Shown in pieces: positions 9,566 through 17,959 of a stretch of 64,000 nt of DNA. The position numbers and the translations under genes are program-made. Position 1 is the first letter of the stretch. Each line of letters opens with the position of its first letter. The notes under the pieces were generated by a model that worked only from the letters and a program-made list of their open reading frames with translations, did no database searches and was not told the DNA's origin. Source of the stretch: a virus; IMG/VR virus record IMGVR_UViG_3300045282_000112, positions 20,384 through 84,383 of that record; one strand, written 5' to 3'.

Positions 9566-11179
9566 TTATATTCCGGTCACCAAGCTCATGCCGTGCTCGG
9601 TCAACGCCACCATCTGCTGCGGCGCGAACATCGGGTGGGTGATCCCATTGAAGCGCATCAGGTCGACATCCCTGCCCGCCGCGTTGCGGCCGTAGACAGA
9701 GGCGGCGATGGCCGCGAGGGGCTTGCCCGCCCAGCTCGTGGGCAGCCGCACCGAACCGTTGCCGCCCGCTGAATAGTGGGCGACGAAGTCGGGCACGGTC
9801 CTGCGCAGCTTGCGCAAGTTATCCTGCAAGTCAGTGTCCGATGGCAGCAGCGCAATCTCCTCGTCGAGCTGTTCGAGCAGCCGCCTACGCGTCAGCGATG
9901 CGTCGGGCTGTCGCGCGGGCGCGACATCGATGCCTGCCCGGATCGAGTAAGCGAGAGCCAAGCGGCGCGTCAGCGAGCACACCGTCTCGGCGAGAGCCAG
10001 TTCAGCCTTCACCGACGCCGTCGATAGCTGGGCGGCGCTGAGCGCGCGCTGGATGCGTGGCTTGATGTTGGTCATCGGGATGAGCGCCATCGCGAGGTCG
10101 GAGGCGTTGCTGGTCGTGCCGGTCTGCAAGGCTGCGAAGCCGTTCACCAGCATGCCGCCGAAGCCCTCGCCCATCTTGCCCTGCGCTGGCAGCACCTCGC
10201 CAGTCGAGGCGCGGACGGCGACACCACGCAGCGCCTCCGAATAGGCCGACAGGCCGGATGCCTGTTGTGCCTGCACGGCAGCGGTCTTGGTCATGGTGTT
10301 GGCTGCCGTGCGCTGCACAGTGGCGAAAGCGGAAGCGTTGTCGATGAAGCGTTGCGAGATGAACTTCACAATCGCGCCCGCCTTCTCGTTGAGGCGCACC
10401 GCTCCTGCCGCCTTGAGCAGGTTCTGCCCAATGCCGCGAATGTAATTGGCGGCGGTGGTGCGCGCGACCGATGGCTGCGTGCCGGTGAACACCTCATTGA
10501 AGCGTGCGAGCGCACTGCTTACGACATTGCCCGAGGCGCGGTGCACCGAGTAGGCCAATTGCAGGGGCGACGGATGGTTGCCCGCCGTCGGAACAGAGCC
10601 TGCTTCACCACGTGGCTCGACCGAGAACGACATGGAAAAGTCGATGCGGCCCATACGCTCGGCATGGAAGCTGCTTTCAACCGTCTGGCACACGGCCCAC
10701 ATCGGCACGCGCATCGGCAAGTAGAGCAGGCCCGCGCCGGTCACGTTGGTATTCTTCAGTGGATCGGTGCACGCGGCAAACAACAGCTCGGCCCACAGGT
10801 CGCACTGATCACCAAAGACGTAGCCCTCTATCTGTATCTGTTGGCGCAGCCTTCCCAAGTCTTCATTGTCCCACCACTCTTTACTCGGATATTCATGCAC
10901 ATGGATGCGTCGCCCACCCGAGCGGCTATCGGTATCGACCGCGAACGGCACGTCCTTGAACGATGCCTCCCACTGCACCTTCTGCCAAGGCTGGCAGCCG
11001 ACCGAAGCGTTCCACGGGTCCGACCCCGCCGACGAATGACGAAAGTTGTTCTGCGCGCCGATCTCGTTGCAGACCATGCCGCCCAGCGGCTTGAGCACCT
11101 CGAACGGGTGACGCTGACCGACGCCGCCACCTTGGTTGAGGAACTCCCATCCGGGCTTGGTGATCAGTTCATTGGACAT
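9566..11179 (-). CDS. DNA circularisation/tail protein N (Mu gp43-like)
   Basis: A protein of 537 residues with the N-terminal domain typical of Mu gpN: VQWEASFKDVPFAVDT, SRSGGRRIHVHEYPSKEWW, NEDLGRLRQQIQIEGYVFG. The domain is historically named for DNA circularisation, but structural work places this family at the distal tail/baseplate junction. The central part is helical and Ala-rich. The C-terminus has a LysM-like stretch (GKPLAAIAASVYGRN), as in hub-associated proteins. It sits between tape measure and hub genes. Confidence 0.86.
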   Translation of the reverse strand: MSNELITKPGWEFLNQGGGVGQRHPFEVLKPLGGMVCNEIGAQNNFRHSSAGSDPWNASVGCQPWQKVQWEASFKDVPFAVDTDSRSGGRRIHVHEYPSKEWWDNEDLGRLRQQIQIEGYVFGDQCDLWAELLFAACTDPLKNTNVTGAGLLYLPMRVPMWAVCQTVESSFHAERMGRIDFSMSFSVEPRGEAGSVPTAGNHPSPLQLAYSVHRASGNVVSSALARFNEVFTGTQPSVARTTAANYIRGIGQNLLKAAGAVRLNEKAGAIVKFISQRFIDNASAFATVQRTAANTMTKTAAVQAQQASGLSAYSEALRGVAVRASTGEVLPAQGKMGEGFGGMLVNGFAALQTGTTSNASDLAMALIPMTNIKPRIQRALSAAQLSTASVKAELALAETVCSLTRRLALAYSIRAGIDVAPARQPDASLTRRRLLEQLDEEIALLPSDTDLQDNLRKLRRTVPDFVAHYSAGGNGSVRLPTSWAGKPLAAIAASVYGRNAAGRDVDLMRFNGITHPMFAPQQMVALTEHGMSLVTGI

Positions 11180-11188
11180 CGCGCACCA

Positions 11189-14100
11189 TCATCTGCTCAT
11201 GGCTGGAGGGAAGGCGGGATCGCCGGGGCGTGAGAAGGAACTACCCGTGCGGTCAACATCGACGCCGAGATCAAAGTGGCTGGCGGGCAGCACGCTCGGC
11301 ACCGCCGCCTGCAATTGCTTCGCCAGCTTGACATTGATGTCCACCGCACCGCGCCCGAGTTGCAGCGAATTTGCACCCGCCAGCCCTGCAATCGGATCGC
11401 GCTGCTGATCCACCTGCAGCAAGTCGATTGGCTTGCGTCCGCCTCTTACACTCGCAGCGTTGTCGTCCACTTGCAGCAAGCTGACTGGCTTGCGTATTAC
11501 GGCGCTGCCAGTCCCCATCACAGGCTCACGCGTCAGGCGGTCTTCTGTCAGCGAGTTGTTGCCGCGCGCTCGCGACATCGCCTGTGACTGTGCCTGCAGC
11601 TGCTTTGCCATCGACATGTTGCGGGCAGGCGCGCTGGGAGTGTTGGTTACCGCTGCAAAGCCAGAACCGGACGCAGCCTGCTGCGTGCCAGACAATGCCA
11701 ACCATGCTTCGTCGGGCGACATTCCTGCAGCAAGGTTCTTCTGATACTGCGCGCGCTCCGCTTCCATTGCGCCGCCCATCTTCTGCGCCGATATCGACGC
11801 ACGGTTACCACCCGTGCCACCGTAGACGCTGCGCCCCGTGCGCGGGTCGGCAACCGAAGCGAACTCTTGCGCCGCTGCAAGTTGGGCAGCGCCTAGATTG
11901 CCGCTCTGTCCAGTGATGTAGCTCTTGATCTGTGGACGCTTCTCGTCGATCAAGTAATCACGGAAGATGCGCTCCTGCAATTCTGGCGTCAGCTTTGAAT
12001 TAGGGTCAATACCCATTGATCGCACGGCTTCACGCATCGTGCCGGGGATCACCTGATACTTGCCGACAGCGAACAGACGGTTGGGATCGCCTCTGCGCAG
12101 CGCCTGCCGCTGCATGACCTCACCGATGGTCATCTTTGAGAAGTCGATCTTGCCGCGACTGTCGCCCGCCACACCGCGATTGTAGGAGCCATAGCCCCCT
12201 TCGCCTGACGATATCGTCCTGCCTACCGATCCACCCGCACCTGAAATTCCAGCAGTTGCTGCCGCCGTGTTTTTGAGGAACTCCGAACCGGGCTTGCCAG
12301 CGGGGCCGAAGCCTGTGCCACCACCTGCGCCCGCGCCACCTGACATGCCGACGCCGGTCTGTTGCCAGCCGGGAGCACCAACACCAGCCTTTGCACCGCC
12401 GAGCCCAGTGCCCGCTGCGCCGCCCGGTGCACCGACGCCCGCCGTGCCACCGCTAATCCCGCCCGCGCCGCTGCCGGGAATGCCGTAACCAGAACCGCTG
12501 CCTGAATAGCCGCCACTGCCGAGAGCACCACCCGGTGCACCGACGCCCGCCGTGGCATCGCCACCCATGCCGATGCCGCGCGTGCCACCAAGCGTCATGG
12601 TGGCCAGCCGCAACGCGTCATTGAAATCTTTCGTGGTCTTCGTCGCGTTTTTCACGATGGCGGTGAAATAGGAGAGCTGTGGATCGCCGCCCGTCATGTC
12701 GTCGTGCGTGCCAATGGTGCTCTGTGGGATTTCACCAGCAGGGTAGGACCACTTGCTGCGCGGGATGCCGCCGTGCATGCCGGGGTCGCCTTGACCGCGC
12801 CAGTAGTCACCTGTCTGTTCTGACGTGCTGCCCATCCCGCTGCTGTAGGCGGGCACGTATCCACCTACAGACGGTCGCCGCGACAGCATCAGCAGCTCGT
12901 GCGTGCGTCTGGCACGACCGACCTCTTCCTCCGTCATGCGGTCCATTTCCCTTGGACCCTTGCCCGCGAGGAGCCGTCGCTGATCGAAGCTGACGGCGTC
13001 GGAGGTTCCCTGCTTGAACTTCTGCCACGTGCTCTTGCTGGGCAGATACTCATCCACACGGCCCGCAGGGTCGTCGTCGGAGAATATGTCGTATACCTCC
13101 CAAGCCGCGAACGCCGGTCCCAGCGCTTTGCCCAGTCCCAACGGGAGGCGTGGGCCCCTTGGCACACGCGCGCCGGGGACACGTGGCATGCGCGGGCCGC
13201 CGCCGGGGATACGTAGACCGCCGCCGAGCCCAATAGCACTCCCGATGAGACGCAACGCCCGCACGGCACCCCACGTCCCGATAACAATGGCTCCTAGCGC
13301 AAGACCAAAAGCGGCAAGCCCCTTGTTCGCCTCACTCAGGCTGTCGTAGAAGGGGATGAACTGCGCAGTCATGTCGTTCATGACCTTCAGGAACGCTTCG
13401 CGTCCCTCGTTGAACTGCTTGCCGCCGCGCTCGATAATATCGTCCTGATAGCGCAGGCGACGGTTCTCCTCGACGGCGTCCTTGTTGACATCTCGTGTAG
13501 ATGTCAGTGTTCCCGCCTTCCTTTCCCTATCCGCCTCGGCAACAAGCGCGGACAGCAGCATCTTGTAAGCTGCCTCGGGGCCCTCCCGCTCGAACACGCG
13601 TTCATAGCCCTTCACCGCCCGCTCGCGCGCATGCGGGCCCACGTAGAGCTTATCATTAAGGGCAGCGAGCAGCCTTACCGCAGCAGCCGCGCCGCGCGGC
13701 GTGCGCATCAAATTCAGCGTGCCCATGATATCAACGTCGGGCCCGCCTACATTAGCACCCATCTTGGTTTGCAGATCGATTACCGCCTCGGTGCGCCTGC
13801 GGATAAGCGCCGTGTCGTTGCCCGCACCGCGCGCGGTCGCCGTCATAACGCGGCGCGCATCCCAAGTGCTCGGCAGCCGCATGAACTCGGCGATGTCCTT
13901 CGCCATATCGTCCATCACCTTGGACGAGAGCTTGGTGCTGTCTTTCAGCCGGTCATGCCAGATCGTCATGTTCTTGACTTCGTCGCGGTAAGCCGTCGCC
14001 ATGTTGCCCATGACGATGCCGACAGAGGTGGCGGCGGCGGTAACCCCAGTGACGAAGCTGGCGAACATGGACCCTGCCATGTTCGTCGTCTTCTCGATGT

Positions 14101-14299
14101 CGCGCTGACCCTGCTCGTGCATGCGGTGCTGGTTCTTCTGCCCGCGCACGAACTCCTGCTGCATCTTGTTGGCTTGCGTGGTGTAGCGCTGAAGATCACG
14201 CAAAGCTTCCGCAAAACCCTGACCCGTCCGGTTCTCGGCGGTCAGGATTATGCGGCCTTCAATGGTGGAGGCTGTGCTGGCTGAGAAGGCCGCGTTCAT
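11189..14299 (-). CDS. tail tape measure protein with lysozyme-like domain
   Basis: A protein of 1036 residues. The N-terminus is a coiled-coil-prone helical region (residues 20-130) followed by a hydrophobic Ala/Gly/Val segment. Around residues 330-400 a second hydrophobic and Gly/Pro/Arg-rich part follows. Residues about 570-680 are Gly/Ala rich with three AGVGAPG repeats. Residues about 690-850 form a muramidase-like domain: ISSGEGGYGSYNRG with a likely catalytic Glu, then FAVGKYQVIPGTM and GAAQLAAAQEF. Tape measure proteins set tail length, and an embedded muralytic domain helps DNA entry through peptidoglycan. The start overlaps the frameshift extension stop by four bases (ATGA). Confidence 0.9.
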   Translation of the reverse strand: MNAAFSASTASTIEGRIILTAENRTGQGFAEALRDLQRYTTQANKMQQEFVRGQKNQHRMHEQGQRDIEKTTNMAGSMFASFVTGVTAAATSVGIVMGNMATAYRDEVKNMTIWHDRLKDSTKLSSKVMDDMAKDIAEFMRLPSTWDARRVMTATARGAGNDTALIRRRTEAVIDLQTKMGANVGGPDVDIMGTLNLMRTPRGAAAAVRLLAALNDKLYVGPHARERAVKGYERVFEREGPEAAYKMLLSALVAEADRERKAGTLTSTRDVNKDAVEENRRLRYQDDIIERGGKQFNEGREAFLKVMNDMTAQFIPFYDSLSEANKGLAAFGLALGAIVIGTWGAVRALRLIGSAIGLGGGLRIPGGGPRMPRVPGARVPRGPRLPLGLGKALGPAFAAWEVYDIFSDDDPAGRVDEYLPSKSTWQKFKQGTSDAVSFDQRRLLAGKGPREMDRMTEEEVGRARRTHELLMLSRRPSVGGYVPAYSSGMGSTSEQTGDYWRGQGDPGMHGGIPRSKWSYPAGEIPQSTIGTHDDMTGGDPQLSYFTAIVKNATKTTKDFNDALRLATMTLGGTRGIGMGGDATAGVGAPGGALGSGGYSGSGSGYGIPGSGAGGISGGTAGVGAPGGAAGTGLGGAKAGVGAPGWQQTGVGMSGGAGAGGGTGFGPAGKPGSEFLKNTAAATAGISGAGGSVGRTISSGEGGYGSYNRGVAGDSRGKIDFSKMTIGEVMQRQALRRGDPNRLFAVGKYQVIPGTMREAVRSMGIDPNSKLTPELQERIFRDYLIDEKRPQIKSYITGQSGNLGAAQLAAAQEFASVADPRTGRSVYGGTGGNRASISAQKMGGAMEAERAQYQKNLAAGMSPDEAWLALSGTQQAASGSGFAAVTNTPSAPARNMSMAKQLQAQSQAMSRARGNNSLTEDRLTREPVMGTGSAVIRKPVSLLQVDDNAASVRGGRKPIDLLQVDQQRDPIAGLAGANSLQLGRGAVDINVKLAKQLQAAVPSVLPASHFDLGVDVDRTGSSFSRPGDPAFPPAMSR

Positions 14300-14529
14300 C
14301 GGAGGGGCCTCGTCACGGCTTGCGCCCGCTGTTGCGTTTGCTCCTGCCGCTTGTTTGCCTTGGCCATTTCACTGCGCCACGCGACGCAGAGGTCATACCA
14401 AAACAATAGTTGGCGGACGGGATAGGTCAGGAGGCGGTTGGGATCATCGCGGCAGACGCCTGCCTCGAACACGAGGCCCGCGATGACCATGGTCAGTTTC
14501 CCGCTTGGTTCAGCTCCGTGTTCAGCCAT
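14296..14529 (-). CDS. -1 frame extension of the tail assembly chaperone
   Basis: Downstream frame of the tail assembly chaperone pair. It can be read from an ATG at 14529, but is more likely made by -1 frameshifting at 14496-14502, adding about 66 residues (LTMVIAGLVFEAGVCRDDPN onward). Its frame is exactly -1 relative to the 172-residue gene, and it ends in the ATGA start of the tape measure gene. Positioned directly before the tape measure, this is the arrangement of P2 E/E' and lambda G/T. The C-terminal part is Lys/Gln/Arg rich. Confidence 0.8.
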   Translation of the reverse strand: MAEHGAEPSGKLTMVIAGLVFEAGVCRDDPNRLLTYPVRQLLFWYDLCVAWRSEMAKANKRQEQTQQRAQAVTRPLR

Positions 14530-15011
14530 TCAAAAATGCTGCGGATGTCGCGCGCCGGGACACGGTTGAGGGTGCCCAGATCAACGTTGGAGAGCCGCGT
14601 CAGCCATTTCCTGAAGCGGTCGATATCCATCTCGACAGACATGCCGGTCGATGTCCAATTCGTCTTGGTCGGCATGCCACCCACCTCGAACACGTCGAGA
14701 CCCTGCGGTGCGCGCATCTTGATCTGGGTGACGGTGCTGCCGTTGTTGGACTGCACTGGAGCGGAGAGAATGAACAGGCGCTCGGCTTCCCACTTGGGCA
14801 GCGCGTCGAGCGGTGCAGCCAGTGTCGCTTCGGGATCGGGCGGACGCTCAGGCTCAGGCGGCGGCTTGTTGATCTGCGCCTCCATCGCGCGCTGCATGGC
14901 TTGATTGCGCTCAGGAGGCCGAGCATTGACAACTGGCGCTTGGCTCTGCCCATCGCGCCTTGGCACACGGCTGGTATCAGGCTCAGGAGCCTGTGAGAAA
15001 GCTTCGCTCAT
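14493..15011 (-). CDS. tail assembly chaperone (Mu gp41 / P2 E type)
   Basis: A protein of 172 residues. The N-terminal 60 residues are Pro/Arg/Gln rich and disordered. The C-terminal 100 residues (VTQIKMRAPQGLDVFEVGG, MDIDRFRKWLTRLSNVDLG) resemble the Mu gp41/P2 E tail assembly family. It binds tape measure protein during tail assembly and is absent from the virion in relatives. It ends with a slippery heptamer followed by TGA and can be extended by -1 frameshift into the next frame. Confidence 0.82.
   Translation of the reverse strand: MSEAFSQAPEPDTSRVPRRDGQSQAPVVNARPPERNQAMQRAMEAQINKPPPEPERPPDPEATLAAPLDALPKWEAERLFILSAPVQSNNGSTVTQIKMRAPQGLDVFEVGGMPTKTNWTSTGMSVEMDIDRFRKWLTRLSNVDLGTLNRVPARDIRSIFEWLNTELNQAGN
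14496..14502 (-). promoter_or_regulatory. programmed -1 ribosomal frameshift site GGGAAAC
   Basis: The minus strand reads GCG GGA AAC TGA, so the heptamer G-GGA-AAC fits the X-XXY-YYZ rule and lies directly before the zero-frame stop. Slippage would continue as GGG AAA CTG ACC into the -1 frame. Lambda uses the close relative GGGAAAG at its G/T junction (established). Confidence 0.85.
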
Positions 15012-15033
15012 TGAACACCCCTATGTTGAGAGA

Positions 15034-15531
15034 TCAGGCGGTCGGTCCACCTCGACCAAGCGGCCCTGCGTCAGGCGTCGCGATGTCGTCGTATTGCGGG
15101 CAGAAGCGGCCGAGCACCTCGGTGGTTTGCTGCGCCGTGTAATCATCGGTCACCAGCTCGATGCCGCTGATCTCACCTGTGCTGAGGTTGACCTCGGGTG
15201 CGCCCACCACGAGACATTGCGTCAGGCTGTGCGTGAAGCCTCGGCTCTTCTCCACCACCACGATGTCCACCAGACAGCGCGAGCAGTAGAGCCGGATCGG
15301 GTTCTGGTCGCACCTGTTGATGAACGACATGACGACGCGAATGGGCCTCGACGCCTCGGTGACCCAGACGCGACCGGCGGACGAAGCGCCCGCCGTGCGT
15401 TCGATGCGCGCTGGCTGGATACGCACGTCACCCAGCGCTTCGTAATACTCGCTCGTGTTGTCGAAGTTGGCGATGATGTATACTTCACCGCCAATGATTT
15501 CAGAACAGCAAGCTGAAAGATCATTTGCCAT
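15034..15531 (-). CDS. tail tube protein (Mu gpM-like)
   Basis: A protein of 165 residues directly downstream of the sheath gene, the conserved sheath-tube order. It has the small beta-rich make-up expected of a tube protein: EVYIIANFDNTSEYYEALGD, RPIRVVMSFINRC, GISGIELVTDDY-like text. It forms the inner tube through which DNA passes. Sequence similarity to a named tube family is moderate, so the call rests partly on gene order. Nine or so Cys residues are unusual for a tube protein. Confidence 0.8.
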   Translation of the reverse strand: MANDLSACCSEIIGGEVYIIANFDNTSEYYEALGDVRIQPARIERTAGASSAGRVWVTEASRPIRVVMSFINRCDQNPIRLYCSRCLVDIVVVEKSRGFTHSLTQCLVVGAPEVNLSTGEISGIELVTDDYTAQQTTEVLGRFCPQYDDIATPDAGPLGRGGPTA

Positions 15532-15561
15532 TGGGATAGACCCCTTTCTCGAATGTCAGGA

Positions 15562-17148
15562 TCAAGCGGCTTGCTGCATCAGTGTTGGGTCGGTTGCATC
15601 AAGCTCAAGGTGCGTCTCGACCAGCGCAGCGACGACCCTCAACTGGTTGACGAAGTCAGGCCGCATCAAAGCGTCCACCCTGTTGCGGTCGGTCGGGTTG
15701 CGTTCGCAGACCAGATAGCGAGTGAACAGGTCGGCGTTCTCCACCAAGCCCATTGACGCCATGCGCTTGTATTCGTGGATGATGAGGTTCCTGATCTCGA
15801 TGGGGCTGGTGAAGCCGTTGATGCCCTTCGGCAGCGTGGAGAGCGCCGCGCGCGGGTAGGCACCTGTGATGCGCGCCCGCATCTGGCGCACGAAATACTG
15901 TGCTTGGAACATCGTGATCGCGTCGGCCCAAGAGGGGTCCGGGTCGCCGAACACGTTATATTTGCGGCAGGTTCTCACGCGGTCGATGCGGCAGGTATGG
16001 TTGTCGTCGACCGTGATCGTCGAGCCGCCTTGGTTGAGCAGCGTCTGCTTCTCGATGCGCGTGAAGCTCTCGTCGTCGTCGCTGCCTGCGCAGCAGTTGC
16101 GCAGCTCCAGCGTCTGCAATGGACGTGACAGTTCAGGAGGTGCCGCCCAGTGCGTTGTCGCGAGACCGCCGAGAGCCGATGCCCACAGCCAATATGGGAT
16201 CACCGTATTTTTCACCGTGATGATCGACATGTGTGGGTCTTGCTGCGGGGCAAGGTAGTCGTAGGTCGCCTGCCAAGAGGCGTTGTTGAGGCCAGTGAAG
16301 ACGTGGCCATAGAGTTGCCGGTTAGGTGCCCAGCGACCGGCTGCGTGGTCCATGAAGTCCTCGCATTGGGCGAGGAAGTGGGCGCTCTGGTAGCCCATCA
16401 CGAACACGTCGAATGGCCGGTCCTGTATCGTCGAGAAACAGGCTGTCGGATTGTGCTCACCTGAGCCGTCGCTGGTCTGCTTGGTGATTTGCAGGCAGTG
16501 GCGCGCGATGATGATGTTCTTGGCACTGAGGTCGGCGCGACCGAAGCAGCCGACGTAGCTGACCTTCAGCCAATTGCCGACGGTGCCCGGGTAGCGTGCC
16601 GTGAGCAGCACCGTCTGGTGGCTGGTGTCCTTCGGGTCGATGGTCGCGAGCACACCGATCTCGCGGGCGTTGACCGAGTTACGGATCGACGCTGCGATGG
16701 TCGCGGCAGACCAATTCTTCTGCACGTTGAAGTGCACCGGGACGCCTTCGATGTGGAAGGTGCCAGTGCCGAAGAAGTTTTGGGTGCCGCCCCGGATCAC
16801 GCGCACCTTGGCAGTGGCGCGAAATGCATTGTTGAGCGGGTCTGGGTCGTCGAGCGTCGAGGGAATGGCGATGCCCCAGATTTCCGCGAACGGTGCGTTG
16901 GAGCGGGCGAAGTCATACATGCGCGCCAACATCGAGCCGCGCCCGAACAACTCCTTCGCGAGCGTGCCTGAGAGCAGGTAGGGTTGGTTGGGGACGTGCG
17001 TGCCCTCGCCGTAGCCCGCGCCCTGATTGGCTGAGCCGACAAGGCACATCCTGAGAGCGGGCGACCATGGCTCGGCGGCGGACGTGACCTCCGCATAGAA
17101 CAGCGGCAAAAGCACGTCGGGAGGGATTTGACCAAAGGCGACTGGCAT
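15562..17148 (-). CDS. contractile tail sheath protein (Mu gpL-like)
   Basis: A protein of 528 residues, close to the usual 490-500 of Mu-type sheaths. The start MPVAFGQIPPDVLLPLFYAE and the patterns RMCLVGSANQGAG, FVMGYQSAHFL and FNVQKNWSAATIAASI are characteristic. The C-terminal part (ERNPTDRNRVDALMRPDFVNQL) matches the conserved sheath core that inserts strands into neighbouring subunits. It surrounds the tube and contracts on infection. The upstream neighbour is a DUF2635-like small gene, as in Mu. Confidence 0.95.
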   Translation of the reverse strand: MPVAFGQIPPDVLLPLFYAEVTSAAEPWSPALRMCLVGSANQGAGYGEGTHVPNQPYLLSGTLAKELFGRGSMLARMYDFARSNAPFAEIWGIAIPSTLDDPDPLNNAFRATAKVRVIRGGTQNFFGTGTFHIEGVPVHFNVQKNWSAATIAASIRNSVNAREIGVLATIDPKDTSHQTVLLTARYPGTVGNWLKVSYVGCFGRADLSAKNIIIARHCLQITKQTSDGSGEHNPTACFSTIQDRPFDVFVMGYQSAHFLAQCEDFMDHAAGRWAPNRQLYGHVFTGLNNASWQATYDYLAPQQDPHMSIITVKNTVIPYWLWASALGGLATTHWAAPPELSRPLQTLELRNCCAGSDDDESFTRIEKQTLLNQGGSTITVDDNHTCRIDRVRTCRKYNVFGDPDPSWADAITMFQAQYFVRQMRARITGAYPRAALSTLPKGINGFTSPIEIRNLIIHEYKRMASMGLVENADLFTRYLVCERNPTDRNRVDALMRPDFVNQLRVVAALVETHLELDATDPTLMQQAA

Positions 17149-17182
17149 GGGGGCTTCCTTTCAAAAGCTGGTGTGACGCCGC

Positions 17183-17560
17183 TCAGCGCGAGATCGCGTT
17201 GGGCTCGGGCTCAGGCTCCGGCTGTGGCTCTGGCTCGGGCTCTGGCTCGGGCTCTTCCTGCGGCTCGGGCAATGGGGTGGGCGCATCGGGCTGCATGAGC
17301 ACCAGATCACCGTCGCGCATGCGGCCACTGATCCACAGATCGTCGGCGCGCACTTCAACGGGGCCAGTGATCTCCGACATGTCGGAAGCCATCACCCGCT
17401 TCATGTGCGGTGCGGGTGTCACCCAGATCATCTTGGGTGCGGGCTTGCGGGGGCGCAGGCCAAGCGCCTCCTCGTCCCTGATCCGCTCCTCGTTGCGGTC
17501 GATGACCTTCTGCGTGGCCTCAAATTCTTGATCTGCGACGCTCTTTGTGGGCATGGGCAT
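17183..17560 (-). CDS. DUF2635-like protein with Pro-Glu repeat tail
   Basis: A protein of 125 residues. The middle (PKMIWVTPAPHMKRVMAS then LWISGRMRDGDLVLM) follows the DUF2635 pattern, a small protein encoded just before the Mu sheath. The C-terminal 30 residues are an acidic Pro-Glu tract (EEPEPEPEPEPQPEPEPEP) encoded by a ctcgggctc-type DNA repeat. It shares the core with its upstream neighbour at 17579-17959, so the two look like tandem paralogs. Function is unknown. Confidence 0.72.
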   Translation of the reverse strand: MPMPTKSVADQEFEATQKVIDRNEERIRDEEALGLRPRKPAPKMIWVTPAPHMKRVMASDMSEITGPVEVRADDLWISGRMRDGDLVLMQPDAPTPLPEPQEEPEPEPEPEPQPEPEPEPNAISR

Positions 17561-17578
17561 TGGTGTTCCTTTCGAAGT

Positions 17579-17959
17579 TCACTCGGTGGCGACGGTCGCC
17601 GTGATGACGCAGATGTCCGCGCCGCTCTCCTGTGCCGCCATCAACATCCAGTCGGGCACTGGCTCACTCAGCAGCAGCGAGCCGTCGCGTAGGCGGCGGT
17701 GGGCGTAGGTGTCGTCGCGGGGCACCGCCATTCCCGCGACCGGGTAGGGGAGGCCATCGATGTCGAGGATCGTGCGCCCCTCGGCAGGCTTGACCCACAT
17801 GGTCGTCGCCGCAGGCTCGCTCTTCGGTGCCGCACGCATCGCCACGGCGCGGCGCTCGGCTGCCATCTCGCCCAGCGATGCCATCGACAGGCCGCCGGGA
17901 ATGCCCGCCGTCAGTGCGTCGGTCGGCGGGTCCGAGTTGGGATCGACCTCACCCGGCAT
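17579..17959 (-). CDS. DUF2635-like protein, tandem paralog
   Basis: A protein of 126 residues from the ATG at 17959 (MPGEVDPNSDPPTDALTAG). A longer reading to 18058 would lie inside the preceding gene and has an Arg-rich shadow-like sequence, so it is rejected. The core MWVKPAEGRTILDIDG then YAHRRLRDGSLLL is the DUF2635 pattern. It overlaps the 278-residue gene end by eleven bases. It is probably a minor tail or sheath-associated protein. No experimental role is known to me. Confidence 0.72.
   Translation of the reverse strand: MPGEVDPNSDPPTDALTAGIPGGLSMASLGEMAAERRAVAMRAAPKSEPAATTMWVKPAEGRTILDIDGLPYPVAGMAVPRDDTYAHRRLRDGSLLLSEPVPDWMLMAAQESGADICVITATVATE

Noticed and set aside
17200-17280. 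Short simple repeat of ggctc(gggctc) type
   Set aside because: It is coding sequence for a Pro-Glu tract in the 125-residue protein rather than a separate element.
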